Part shown: in pieces, positions 35,268-46,682 of the stretch
How the letters are laid out: every line of letters begins with the position of its first letter
Numbering within the stretch: position 1 is the first letter of the stretch
NCBI GenBank assembly: GCA_038373865.1
Contig: JAXGGA010002838.1
Span: forward strand, 1-64,000
Source of the DNA: Uloborus plumipes
Taxonomy: Eukaryota; Arthropoda; Arachnida; Araneae; Uloboridae
DNA length: 64,000 nucleotides
Direction: 5' to 3'
The notes under the pieces: model-generated
Told to the model about the DNA's origin: nothing
Database searches by the model: none
What the model saw: the letters and a program-made list of their open reading frames with translations, nothing else
Translations under genes and position numbers: made by a program

Positions 35268-36109
35268 GCCTTTGGCTATTGTACCATACGGAGTGTCCGT
35301 AGTCAGGCTCTATGGTTTTCCCAGTTGGGCCAAGAATTTATTACAGAATAACGAGACGAAATAAAAACACAAAATATGGTAATGTCATTAAAAATCTCTA
35401 AGTGTATTATCATACCCTATGTGAAGCTTAAATGCATTTTATAATTCAAATAATTTTTGCACCATAAAGTATTATTTGTACTTTGTAGTCATTTTAGTTT
35501 TTTGTTGTCTCCCTAAATATCAAAACATGCTACGAAACTTTAAGAGCCATTATTTTGAAATTCAGACAAGGTGTGGCAGTAACCATTTTTGATTTTCCTC
35601 ATTTTTTTATATATCAAAGTAGGTCATGAGAAATGAATATTCTGAAGTTTGCAGCCCCCCAAAAAATTTTGTTCGCTCGGTAAAAATTGTTGCTCAGTAA
35701 AAAAGTTTGATGTTATGCAGCGCTTTTTTGGTAAAACGGCTGAAAGACGCATTTCAGTGCGCTATAGTTTCTTACAGAAACACCACCCCATGGTTATGTT
35801 TACATTTATTGTTGTACAATGTGTAGTTATGGGGACCCCATAGTTATTTGGGTTGGGGTGTGTTTCTTCAGTTAAGGGGCCGCAAAGTATGGTTTTTAGA
35901 CCATTTTCGCTCGACTTTGAACTGCGTTATTTCCCCCTAAAAGCTACCCCTCGAAATTTTTTTAACATATACTGAAAATTTATACTAAGAGAATATGTGG
36001 TACGAAAAATGTTTAATATCTCATTGCTTTAAAGAGAAAAAGACTTAGACATTTTTCAAATTTTCAAAATTTGCGGTTTTTTGATCGCATTTAACTCAAA
36101 ACAGCAACT

Positions 36110-37140
36110 CTAGGAAAAAAGCTTATATGGATTATGGAACCTACAGATGTGTAGAATAACGTAAAAAAGAAAGTTGCGTGGGGTCTCGTCTCGTTTTCAA
36201 GAAAATAATTCTTTTAGAGCTCATTTTAATGCTTTTTTCTCATAGTAAAACGTGTCCATCAAGTAGGTCAAATCTGCTGAAACTCGAAGTATATAGTAAA
36301 GATATATTTAAATTTGTATAAGGAAAGAGAAAAATACTAAAACCACTTAATTTTGTCAATTTTTTTTATAATTTTTAGTTTTTTTAATTGCAATTAACTC
36401 AAAAAAACGTGAAATCCTGAGACTATTATTGAATGCACATACTACTAGCTTTGAAATATTGGAAAAAGTAAATTTGGTGAGGAATCCTCAGATGTAGTCT
36501 AGTGGGAGGTCACAGTGGCCTCCCGAAAAATTTCATGATCGAAAAATTTTGCTGATGATTCGGCAAAGTTGGAAACAATACTGCAACATTGAACTTTTCT
36601 ATTTATTTTTTACATGTTATGATTATTTTTTTATATTATATGATACCTACATATGTGTAAAACGACGTACAAAATAGAGGCCAGGGGTCTCTTCTAGTTT
36701 TACAGAAAAAAAATGTAGCAGATTTTAATGCGTTCTCCCGTAGTAAAATGTGTCCAGTATGTAGGTCAGATCTGCTAAAATTTAAAATATATGATGATAA
36801 TTTATATATGTGTGTATAGTAATTTTTGAGCGTATAGTAATAGTGAAAAAGAATCACAGCACTTAATTGTGTCTAAATTTTTAGAACTTTTAGCTTCTTA
36901 TTGCAATTATAATAAAAAACGATAAATCGTTATTGAGGGAGTTATTGAATTTACATATTACTAGCTGGGCAATGACTGGAAATATTCGAGAAAGTAAATA
37001 CTGTGAGGTATTTTTAGAGGCTCCCCAATGGGAAGTCAAAGAAGGTCACTGTGACTTCCAGAAAAATTTCATATTCGGAAAATTTTTATGAAGATTCGGC
37101 AACTTTAGAAACAATTCTGCAGCATAGAAATTTTCTATTT
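36110..37140. repeat. Diverged tandem duplication, about 500-bp unit
   Basis: 36110-36610 and 36640-37140 carry the same blocks in the same order: ACCTACAGATGTGT / ACCTACATATGTGT, TAGTAAAACGTGTCCA / TAGTAAAATGTGTCCA, the CATATTACTAGCT-type block, GAAAAATTTCAT. Divergence is much higher between these copies than between the foldback arms. The right arm pairs best with the first unit only. Confidence 0.7.
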
Positions 37141-37243
37141 ATTTATTTTTTTTTACATGTGGGCTTTATCGTATTTTATCATTCGGAAAAAATTGGGAAA
37201 TTCCTTTGGCAAATTAAGAACATCTTGAGAAGTATAAGATACT

Positions 37244-39336
37244 AGGGTGGTCACAAAAAATCAATTTTCGAATTTCTTTTGCGGCACCCCCCTAAAATGT
37301 GCCAATGGGCTAGAAAATGAGATTTGCAAAGTTTTAGCTTAATTGGATAATATTAACACGTGCCGCAAAGAGGGTAAAGTTAAGAAAAACAGATTTTTAG
37401 CTAAAAATTGTAGTTTTTACTCTGTAAATCCAAAACTACTGATCCTAGAAGCTTTATTTTGGTCTCATTTTGTAGGAAATTTTATTTTCTTGAAGTCTAA
37501 TCTTGTTTAAAGTTTCAAAAAAAATGATTAAATATTTTTTAGAATTTTCACAAGTCAGGCTGCAACGCAAATCCTCGAAATTGCAAGTAACATGGGGAAT
37601 TTCTTTTTCAACTAATCTTTCGAGGCAACCCCCTAAAATGTGCCAATGGACTAGAAAATGAGATTTGAAAAGTTTTAGCTTAATCGGATAATATTAACAC
37701 GTGCCTCAAAGTGGGTAAAGTTACGAAAAACAGCGATTTTTAGCCAAAAATCGTAGTTTTTCCTCTATAAAACCAAAACAATTCATCTTAGAAACTTTAT
37801 TTTGGTCTCATTTTGTAGGAAATTTAATTCTCGTTAAGTGCTATCCCATTCATTTTTGCTATCATGTCCAAAGTATTTATTTGGCATTTTTCAGGTTAAA
37901 TCGTAGAGTACATCAAAAATAAGAAATTTTCATGCAAAAACCTAAAATCATTACAATATTCAATTACATTTATTTGCTTATTGTTGGATTTACTTTGTCA
38001 ATTAAACAAGGGGTATTTTCGCGGTACTTTAGAAATAAATGAAACAAATTTCTGTGTTAAAATAGAGGAATTAAGGGGTTAAGACGGAAAGCAAAGATTT
38101 AAAATGACAATAAAAGCTTTAATGCACCTTTATACTTATACTGCTAAATTATAGAACATTATTTTACTACTCTTTACATACAAACTAGCGACAAAACAGA
38201 ACTAGGTTAAGCGACAAAACAGAAATTGAGAATAATTATAGTTCAACGTTTTATTGTTGTAGTTATTGCAGCTTTTTGTTTTCTGGTTTTGTCATAAGTG
38301 TGCGTATGAAATTGGTCTATTGATATCTATTGTTTGATTTACCAAGTTTTATTTGCTCACCTGTATCTATTGCTTACCATTGTAGTGAGTGTTCATTTTT
38401 TAAAATGTAACTTAGCCCCTTCATCCTCCAAGCCCTTCATTTATGGCTTGTACTGCTCCTTTCATAAGTTATACTCGCAGTTATTTATTTTATCGATGAG
38501 TTTCAAAGACATTAATTTATTATATATTCGTAATAATATTGCTGTTTTTTCTCTAAAAAAGTCAACTTTATCCGTAGAGTTTATCAAATTTACTAAAAGA
38601 ACTCATTAATTTACATTTTAATGGTTTATTTTTTTCTAAGCAATTTCGAGGATTTACGCTGCAGCCTGACTTGAAAATTTCTGAAAAATATTCAATCATT
38701 TTTTTCGAGACTTTAAATGAAATTGACTTAAAGAAAATGAAATTTCCTACGAAATGAGATCAAAATAAAGCTTCTAGGATGAATAGTTTTGGTTTTGCAG
38801 AGGAAAAACTACGATTTTTGGCTAAAAAACGCTGTTTTTCGTAACTTTACCCACTTTGTGGCACGTGTTAATATTATCCGATTAAGCTAAAACTTTTCAA
38901 ATCTCATTTTCTAGTCCATTGGCACATTTTAGAGGGGTGCCTCAAAAGATTAGTTGAAAAAAAAATTTCTCCATGTTACTTGCAATTTCGAGGATTTGCG
39001 TTGCAGCCTGACTTGTGAAAATTCTGAAAAATATTTAATCATTTTTTTCGAAACTTTAAATAAAATTAGACTTGAAGAAAATAAAATTTCCTACAAAATG
39101 AGACCAAAATAAAGCTTCTAGAATCAGTAGTTTTGGTTTTATAGAGTAAAAACTACAATTTTTGGCTAAAAATCGCTGTTTTTCTTAACTTTACCCTCTT
39201 TGCGGCACGTGTTAATATTATCCGATTAAGCTAAAACTTTGAAAATCTCATTTTCTAGCCCATTGGCACATTTTAGGGGGGTGCCGCAAAAGATTAGTTG
39301 ACATTTTTTTTCCCCCATGTTACTTGTGACCACCCT
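37244..39336. mobile_element. Mutator-like foldback element with 10-11 bp target duplication
   Basis: Ends AGGGTGGTCACAA (37244) and TTGTGACCACCCT (ending 39336) are flanked by ATAAGATACT on both sides (37234-37243, 39338-39347; 10 of 11 bp if one more base is counted). A 9-11 bp duplication and long TIRs fit Mutator-like elements. Each arm (37244-37870; 38640-39336) holds two tandem copies of a roughly 350-bp unit containing AAAATGTGCCAATGG, ATATTAACACGTGCC and TTTATTTTGGTCTCATTT. The spacer 37870-38640 encodes nothing I recognise. Confidence 0.75.
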
Positions 39337-40087
39337 AATAAGATACTCATGGGCACTGGAACAATTTTTACAGAATACGATCAAGCACACGTGACAAAAA
39401 TGTATCATTAAAAAATCTCAATGTTGCAATAGTTTCCAAATTTGCCGAATCGTCAGCAAAATTTTTCGATCATGAAATTTTTCGGAAAGGCACTGTGACC
39501 TCCCACTAGAATACACCTGAAGAGACCTCACCGAATTTACTTTTTCCAATATTTCAAAGCTAGTAATATGTGCATTAAATAATAGTCTCAGGATTTCACG
39601 TTTTTTGAGTTAATTGCAATTAAAAAACTAAAAATTAAAAAATTTAGACAAAATTAAGTGTTTTTAGCCTTTTTCTCTTTCCCTATACAAATTTAAATAT
39701 ATCATTACTATATGGGTGATTCTCCAAAATCCGAACAATATGATGTCCCCGTAGGACAGCACAAAAATTATTTGACCTAGAAAGTTTTTTTATTTTTTTA
39801 ATTGTTAGAAATACTTATTCTGATGTTGTTCAATTCACATTAAAGCAATTTTTCATTTATTTTTTTCTACAAAAATTTTTGAATAGCCAAAAAGTCACCT
39901 TTTTTGCGTGTCCCACCCTGTTTCTAAAATGTAAATACATTATTTAAAAATTTTACGTGAACATTGCACAAATTCCACTTGTAGTGTTGAATTATGTATA
40001 GTTATGAGTGTAATATAGTGTTGTTTTAGCTTATTTAAATGATTATATAATCAGGTACATCATTTTGAAGTTTGTCCCCAGATTGCA

Positions 40088-40470
40088 TGTCCCTCTCCTG
40101 GCCTAAAAATTGGTTCAATTATTAAAGGCAAAAAGAAGGAATTTTGAATCTGCAGTGCTATAACACTGTTTATTCTCATCACTTCTTTGGACTCATAGAG
40201 TATTTTGTCTATAGAATGTGTCTGCTGTTCGTATTATTATTCTTTAGTTCAAAATGAGGTATGTCACATTTTCGATGTCCCTCTCCTGGCCAACATTTCT
40301 GTTCTAAATAAAATAAAAATAATAATTCTGCCTGCAGTGCGCAATTGAGTTAAGAGGATAAAAGAGAAAAATACCATTATTTACCTTCTATATAATTCCG
40401 GGTAGAAATATCAGCCTTTTTTGATTAAAATGTCCCTCTCCTGGCGCAAAAAAAATGTCCCTCTCCTGGC
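40088..40470 (+). repeat. Four subterminal copies of TGTCCCTCTCCTGGC
   Basis: Exact 15-bp copies start at 40088, 40276, 40431 and 40456, and a decayed fifth (TGTCACTCTA) starts at 40481. The last two perfect copies are spaced 25 bp apart with identical flanks (GCAAAAAAAA). All lie on the left side, between the left end and the gene. The GC-rich motif stands out from the AT-rich background. A role as transposase-binding or promoter sites is an inference. Confidence 0.85.
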
Positions 40471-41716
40471 GCAAAAAAAATGTCACTCTAGCATTATTTT
40501 AAAGCACTGGTAAAACATACGGTAGAATAGATGGATTTATTTACCAAACATTAGTTCACAACTAAGATTATGATAAAAAGTTGGCAGACGATAAATGAAA
40601 AAATGTAACTGTAAAATAATTCTTTTATTTAGTTATTTATTTCTTGTTCTTCAGACGAATTTTTCAAAACAAATCTGTCGGTTAGACATTTTTTAACTTA
40701 AACGCTGCTCGAATAGGTGAGTGAAGTTACATTAAATTTTTGTTGTAGATTCATTTTAGAGAACAGCTTTTTTGCATGAAGTAAATTACCTTTCTGAATT
40801 GGATAATTTAAATTAACAAACCTGGTACTTACTCTGAAAATTGTTATTAACTATTTTGGTTTAGAATTAAGCTCTAGTTGAATTCTATTTTGAAACTGAT
40901 GCTAACAATGGTAGTGATAGAGGCAACAATAATTATTGTGACAGCTTAATTTAATTAATTATACCAATTAGAAATAAGACACTTAGAGAATTACATTAAA
41001 AGTAACATGCATGTTCGAATATTGATGATCTCGTTTTTTGTGTCTATACGTCCTGAAAATAGTTGAATTTTGTTAATATGATCATTACTATGTTTTAATA
41101 TGACCATAACTAAACTTGTGGGACCGTATCTAGTTATACTAAAGCATTCCAATTTATTCCTAAAATATATGTATAAATCATGATTGAAAAGGAATGAAAA
41201 TGTCACAGCTTAAAAAATACTGTTTCAAAGAACATAAATACTACTGCTTTTTTTTTTTTGCTATTTTATGAGAACTTTTTAATAAGATTCCACCCGATTG
41301 TTTTGAAAAACTAATGCATTTGCATAGGTGTATTTTAATTTCTTTCTGGCGCACATTTTGTCAAATTTGTATTTCGTTACCGGCTTGGTGGCAGTAAATA
41401 AAGCACACAATGGGCACAATCGCACCAATAAATATACCTCATTCCACGGCGTCTACAGCAGTAATTTGCTGTGAACGGTTCAAATGGGGATTCAGGGGCG
41501 TTCACGCCCACTTTACTTGCTGGAAATCATTTGAACCCTTATAGGTATTATGCGTTGTGTTCATTTCATTTTGTACCTCCCTCCCCGGCCCACCGACCGC
41601 AGAAAAAATTGAAATTACCGGGCTGATAGACGGTTTAATAAGTAGAACTTATTTAAGCAACTGTTAAAGCAAAATTTTAAGTTTTACAGTTTTACTTTTT
41701 AGAGTTATCCTTTATA

Positions 41717-43972
41717 ATGGGAAGGAAGAAAAAAGAAGATAAGCAGGTAAGAGAAGAAAGGTTAAGAAGGAAAAGAGAAGCTGAACGTAGAAGATACGAG
41801 AAAATAAAAAATGATCCTAAAAAATTAGAAGCTGAGAAGATTAAATGGAAAAATAAGTATGAATCCAAGAAGAATAAGGGATCAGTTAAGCTAATAGGAA
41901 ATCAATCGGAAAAAGAACGAAGAGCTACTAGACTTCAATGGAGAGAAAAGAAAAGGAAGTATAGAATAAAAATGTCTGTTAAACAGCAAGAAAACTGTTC
42001 TACTGTAAACGAAGATACCTCCCCAGACAATAATCATAATGATCCAGGTCGAAGTTCTGATCCTCAAGCTGTAAGCATAACGGCAGTTCTGCAGACACCA
42101 CAAAATAAACCTTGCATAATTAATGGTAGTTCAACTACCTCAGATAAAAGAAAACTCGAGTCCAAGAAAAGAAGAAGACGAAATGAAAGAAGAAAATGTA
42201 GAGAAAACAAGAAGTTAAAGCTAGACTTAGAAAAATGTAAAAAAAATTTAGCAAAATATCGGAAAAAGTACGAAAGACTATTAGCAAAGCAAGAGAGAAA
42301 GGATACAGAACGAAACAAGTGTAATGATATGTCACCAAAAACACAAATTAATAAGTTTCTCCAGGGAAGAAAGGTTGACAATGATATTAAACGAAAACTC
42401 TTGACTGGAGAAGTTCTTAGTGCACAAATAGCTCATTCATTTCGATCTATTAAATCGTATAAAACAAAACGATTTTTAAAAACGTCTTTAGCAGGCAAAA
42501 TAATAAAGAAGTATAGGATGCAGAGTGCATATCCATTTATGAAAATTCCGGCATCAGTCCTTAAATACAAGAAAAAGAAGGATGATATGCGGAACGTAGT
42601 TGAGGATTTCTTTCATGATGATGAAAATTCGACACTCACTCCTGGGAAAAAAGATTTCATAACACGCAAAAAAATTAAAAAGCAAAAAAGATTCCTTAAC
42701 ACAACAATGAAGGAGCTACACAAGCGATTCAAACGAAAAAACCCAAGTATGCGAATGAGTTATTCTTTTTTTTGCAAATTACGTCCTTTTTGGATTGTCA
42801 AACCAACTCTTCAAGGTAGAGATACTTGTTTGTGCTTAATACATAACAATATTGAAATGCTTGTAGATAAGCTCAACAAGAGCAAGGTGATTAATTTAAA
42901 AAACCCTGAACAAATAGCAGAAACTTTGTGCTGTGAAATAAACCAAGAAACCTGTTTATTAAGAAAGTGTCACAATTGTTCTGAAAAGATTATAGCGTAT
43001 AACACCTTCAGCAGCGGGGATACAATTACTTATAATAAATGGAATTTTCATAAAATAGTACGTAAGGTAAGAATGCAGAAGAAAACAATGAGAGTCATAA
43101 AAAAAGACAAAGTAGTAAGCACTATCAAGGAAGCTGTCGAGGAATTAGAGAAGAGTATTAAAACATTCATGGTTCACGTTGCAAACATCAGACACCAACA
43201 TATGTACATAAAAAGCATCAAAGAAAACTTGACCAATGAGGATATTTTATTACACATTGATTTTAGCGAAAATTACTCCCTGAAATATGCTAGTGAAGTG
43301 CAATCTATGCATTTTGGTGCTTCGCGTGAACAAATCACGCTTCACACTGGTGTAGCATATTTCAGGAGTAATGCATTAAAACCCATTCCTTTTTGTACGC
43401 TTTCGGAAAGCACGCGCCATGACCCCTCTGCTATTTGGGCCCATTTAGAACCTATTTTGTCGCATTTATTTCAAAATAAGAGCATTTCATCAGTTTTCTT
43501 TTTGTCAGATTCACCTACAACGCAATATCGAAACAAAAATAACTTTTACTTCCTCAGAAAATATTTGCAGCAGAGATTTCCAGCTATCAAAAAAGTTGTA
43601 TGGAATTTTACTGAGGTGAGTCATGGCAAAGGAGCCCCTGACGGTATTGGTGGCTGCCTAAAAAGAACGGCAGACAGTATTGTGGCAATGGGCTGCGACG
43701 TGAACAGCATCAATGTGCTTGTAGAAAGTCTTAAGGAACGTTGCCCTAACATTTTACTAAGGGTTGTGAAAGAAGAAACCATTAATGAAATGGATTCTTT
43801 TCTATCATCTGCTGGTAACCTTAAAGCTATAAAAGGTACTTTAAAAGTGCATCAAGTTGCAATAGAATTTGAAGATGCTGACACGAAGATAAACTATAGG
43901 ACCCTAAGTTGTCTTGTCTGCAAAGCTGGGGAAAATTGTCAGCACTATGGAATATCTTTTCAAACTCACTAA
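41717..43972 (+). CDS. Putative DDE (RNase-H-fold) transposase, 751 aa, intact
   Basis: A single uninterrupted gene starts at ATGG in a reasonable context (TATAATGG). A possible splice acceptor (TTTTAG, about 41701) lies just upstream, so a 5' UTR intron is possible. Residues 1-65 and about 145-200 are Lys/Arg/Glu-rich helices with a nuclear-localisation-like cluster (KKRRRRNERRK). A Cys-containing middle follows (DTCLCLIHNN; ETCLLRKCHNCSEK). The C-terminal third has conserved-looking blocks: HIDFSENY (Asp515), FLSDSPTTQYRNK (Asp598) and FTEVSHGKGAPDGIGG (Glu633, Asp642). Asp515, Asp598 and Glu633 are the likely catalytic triad; 34 residues separate the last two. The end has CLVCKAGENCQH, a possible zinc site. 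I recall similar 'uncharacterised' animal proteins but not a named superfamily. The gene lies inside matching TIRs, which supports a transposase role. Catalysis is inferred, not shown. Confidence 0.75.
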   Translation: MGRKKKEDKQVREERLRRKREAERRRYEKIKNDPKKLEAEKIKWKNKYESKKNKGSVKLIGNQSEKERRATRLQWREKKRKYRIKMSVKQQENCSTVNEDTSPDNNHNDPGRSSDPQAVSITAVLQTPQNKPCIINGSSTTSDKRKLESKKRRRRNERRKCRENKKLKLDLEKCKKNLAKYRKKYERLLAKQERKDTERNKCNDMSPKTQINKFLQGRKVDNDIKRKLLTGEVLSAQIAHSFRSIKSYKTKRFLKTSLAGKIIKKYRMQSAYPFMKIPASVLKYKKKKDDMRNVVEDFFHDDENSTLTPGKKDFITRKKIKKQKRFLNTTMKELHKRFKRKNPSMRMSYSFFCKLRPFWIVKPTLQGRDTCLCLIHNNIEMLVDKLNKSKVINLKNPEQIAETLCCEINQETCLLRKCHNCSEKIIAYNTFSSGDTITYNKWNFHKIVRKVRMQKKTMRVIKKDKVVSTIKEAVEELEKSIKTFMVHVANIRHQHMYIKSIKENLTNEDILLHIDFSENYSLKYASEVQSMHFGASREQITLHTGVAYFRSNALKPIPFCTLSESTRHDPSAIWAHLEPILSHLFQNKSISSVFFLSDSPTTQYRNKNNFYFLRKYLQQRFPAIKKVVWNFTEVSHGKGAPDGIGGCLKRTADSIVAMGCDVNSINVLVESLKERCPNILLRVVKEETINEMDSFLSSAGNLKAIKGTLKVHQVAIEFEDADTKINYRTLSCLVCKAGENCQHYGISFQTH

Positions 43973-44429
43973 GTAAAACGCAAACGCTAAGTAATCTTAA
44001 TACAGCATTTTTGCTTCCAAATAACGAGCAGTAACAGAACCGACAGTTATATTCCTTATTGGGAGGTGTCTGATAAAGGAAATCGTTATTTACCATTTTT
44101 ATTTTTCATTTAAAAGTAAATAATTTCACAAAAATTACAATATTAATTGAAATTACAATTATCGTGGTCTTTGAGAATGAATACTATGGGGTTATATTTT
44201 ACGGTATTACATATGAAGTTTTTTACTATTTATCTTGTCTTACATAAATTAGCGACAAAAATATTGAAAAGGAGTCTCATTTATTTAAAAAGTATTCATT
44301 TAGAAAAATTTGAACTTTATTTTATGATTGTAAATCTCTTTCTTCATATAAATATTAAATTTTTCGGATGCTGCATTTCTTAAAACAGTGTTCGTTTAAG
44401 GAGGTTGTAAATTAGTTTTGTTTGTCAAC

Positions 44430-44435
44430 AATAAA
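44430..44435 (+). promoter_or_regulatory. Polyadenylation signal AATAAA
   Basis: AATAAA lies about 460 bp after the stop codon of the 751-aa gene and before the right TIR, followed by T-rich and GT-rich sequence. It would keep the transcript end inside the element. Confidence 0.5.
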
Positions 44436-45500
44436 CATAGTTTTTCATTCATGTTGAAGTTATTTCTTTGTTATTGTTGTAAAATTTCTGATAATCCTTG
44501 ATAAAATTCATTTGTTTACTCGCTTAGTGCTTCTTGTCACTCTCTCGGTTTGAAAAAATTGACTCCCCCCTTTTTTGGGGTGTAGCATACTTAAAGTGAG
44601 TTCCCTCTATTTTTCTCTTAATAAGCTCCTAACAAAGAGTAAGTATGATTTTTTTTAGATTTTTTTAAGCATTTTTATTTTTATAGAGTTTGTGAGTCGA
44701 AAATGGCAGGTTTTTGGAGAATCACCCATATACTTAGAGTTTCAGCAGATTTGACCTACTTGATGGACACATTTTACGATGAGAAAAAAGCATTAAAATG
44801 AGCTACAAAAAAAATATTTTCTTGAAAACGAGACGAGACCCCACGCAACTTTCTTTTTTACGTTATTCTACACATCTGTAGGTTCCATAATGCATAAAAG
44901 CTTTTTTTTTCCCCTAGAGTTGCTGTTTTGAGTTAAATGCGATCAAAAAACCGCAAATTTTGAAAATTTGAAAAATGTCTAAGTCTTTTTCTCTTTAAAG
45001 CAATGAAATAAACAATTTTCGTACCACATATTCTCTTCATAGTTATACATTTTCAGTATGTTAAAAAAATTTCGAGGGGTTGCTTTTAGGGGGGAAATAA
45101 CGCAGTTCAAAGTCGAGCGAAAATGGTCTAAAAACCATACTTTGCGGCCCCTTAACTGAAGAAAGAAACACCCCAACCCAAACAACTATGGGGTCCCCAT
45201 AACTACATATTGTAAAATCAATAAATGTAAACATAACCATGGGGTGGCGTTTCTGTAAAAAACTACAACGCACTGAAATGCGTCTTTCAGCCGTTTTACC
45301 AAAATAGGGCTGCATAACATCAAACTTTGGGAATTTTTACCGAGCGAACAAAATTTTTTGGGGGGGGGGGGCTACAAACTTCAGAATGTTTATTTCTCAT
45401 GACCTACTTTGACATATAAAAAATGAGGAAAATCAAAAATGGTCACTGCCAAAATTTCCCTTTTTTGTTCGATTTTCAAAGTAATGGCTCTTAAAATTTG

Positions 45501-46057
45501 AATGTGGGCAGTAAGGTGGAGCAAAAAAAAAAAAAAAAATTTTGGGATTTTAATTTGTAATACCCCGCCAAAAGCTTTGCATGAGTAAGCACAATACACA
45601 TGTAAAATATTATCAAGTTTGAACAAGTCCTACCAGGGCTGAATTTCTCTAAAAGCACGAAAAAGTCAATTTTCTAAAAATTTTTGGAAAAAGTAAATAA
45701 TCACCATTTTTATTTTAATACCTTTGAAATCCTTTCTTTTACACTTTTCTTATACTATTTTCTAAATTAATTACATTCTTTGCAGTATTAAGTTCATACA
45801 TAAACCGTAAAGTTCCGTGAAACTAACCAAAAATGGAAATTACCATTTTTTGCACATAGCAGTCATTCTTTTGTAGTCCAGATACTATTTCTTTGCAATG
45901 AATGGACAAAATGCAGCTTTTAGTTGTAAATGCAATTATATTTCGTTACATTAACAGCCCAGAACACATTACAAGAAGGTAGATGCATTTCTGGTATCAT
46001 TCTGCCTCTCCCATCCACCCAGCCGCGTTATTTACATATTTTCAATACATTTATACG
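45501..46057. other. No recognised feature
   Basis: AT-rich; short A-run at 45523-45540. No gene supported. Confidence 0.4.
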
Positions 46058-46660
46058 GCGTTTTCATTTTTCAACTCTTCTACGGTCACATTCGTTAATC
46101 TATCATTTATACTCCTTGTCATTCCATTCTGCTCTTTTCCTAATGCAGTCTAAAACTTTATCATAACCTGTGGATTTCACTAATGGACACTTCTTACTCA
46201 GTCAAAAAATACATAGTCTGTAATTAATTTGTAGTCTTGCCTTTTTTGAAGATTGGGTTAAAGTAGCATGTAAATGAGTTTCTGGGAGAGAAGACATCGC
46301 GCGATTTAAAAAGGATTCACCAACGAACCGGCAAACAATACTTTCTATACTGAGAAGCTTTCTATTCTCTTCTCCCTGCGAATTCCTTAAGAGCACTCCC
46401 GATCTAATACGATATTTACATCCACGGAAAGAGGTAAGGGTTATAAAATCGTCCTATACTGGGACTGTTCGCGTTGCCTGGGCAAATACTTACTTGCAAA
46501 TACTTATCAGTGTCAAGTGCAAAGCCGCCATCTTGGATTGATGATGTCATACAGGTCGTCTGACACGAATTCAAGAAAAACACCCGGTGAGGCATATTTA
46601 TATAAGCCATAAGGAATGTATTAAAATTGGTCCCACAATTTCCTCATTAAATTTCCCACG
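46058..46660. repeat. Right member of the distant inverted repeat pair
   Basis: Inverted copy of 22959-24074 without the roughly 520-bp insertion seen there. The minus-strand frame 46396-46202 (SIESIVCRFVGESFLNRAMS) mirrors the plus-strand frame at 23733-23927, so the shared sequence includes coding-like DNA belonging to the AA-x-DN family relic. Confidence 0.8.
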
Positions 46661-46682
46661 TAATATAGTATGCCCCCTACTA

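Larger units (their letters stand above)
39714..44727 (+). mobile_element. 5.0-kb DNA transposon with one intact gene, superfamily not recognised
   Basis: TIRs GGGTGATTCTCCAAAATCC (39714-39732) and the inverse of GGGTGATTCTCCAAAAACC (44709-44727) match at 18 of 19 positions. ATAT flanks both sides (39710-39713 and 44728-44731). The other arm of the host foldback keeps an uninterrupted site (AGTATATAGTAAAG, around 36291), which shows directly that this segment is an insertion with a 4-bp ATAT duplication, or 2-bp TA if the TIR starts one base further out. The only long gene is 41717-43972. Four identical 15-bp motifs lie in the left subterminal region. One complete gene, nearly identical ends and a clean empty site suggest recent activity compared with everything else here. 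Confidence 0.85.
35540..45500. mobile_element. Foldback element interrupted by two insertions
   Basis: Left arm about 35540-36610 pairs with the right arm, which is split into about 39420-39709 and 44732-45500 by the 5-kb element at 39714-44727. Examples are GTAAAACGGCTGAAAGACGC near 35732 against 45293, and AGTAGGTCAAATCTGCTGAA near 36261 against 44755. Removing the 2.1-kb (37244-39336) and 5.0-kb insertions leaves about 2.9 kb. No coding capacity of its own. Outer target duplication not found. Confidence 0.75.

Noticed and set aside
41891..42381. Minus-strand frames of 69-105 codons opposite the 751-aa gene
   Set aside because: Phe/Leu/Ser-rich mirror of the Lys/Arg-rich N-terminus on the other strand; no independent support.
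42780..43972. 751-aa protein as a retroviral or LINE-type polymerase
   Set aside because: No YXDD or other reverse transcriptase motif, and the element has short TIRs with a 2-4 bp duplication, which fits a cut-and-paste DNA transposon.
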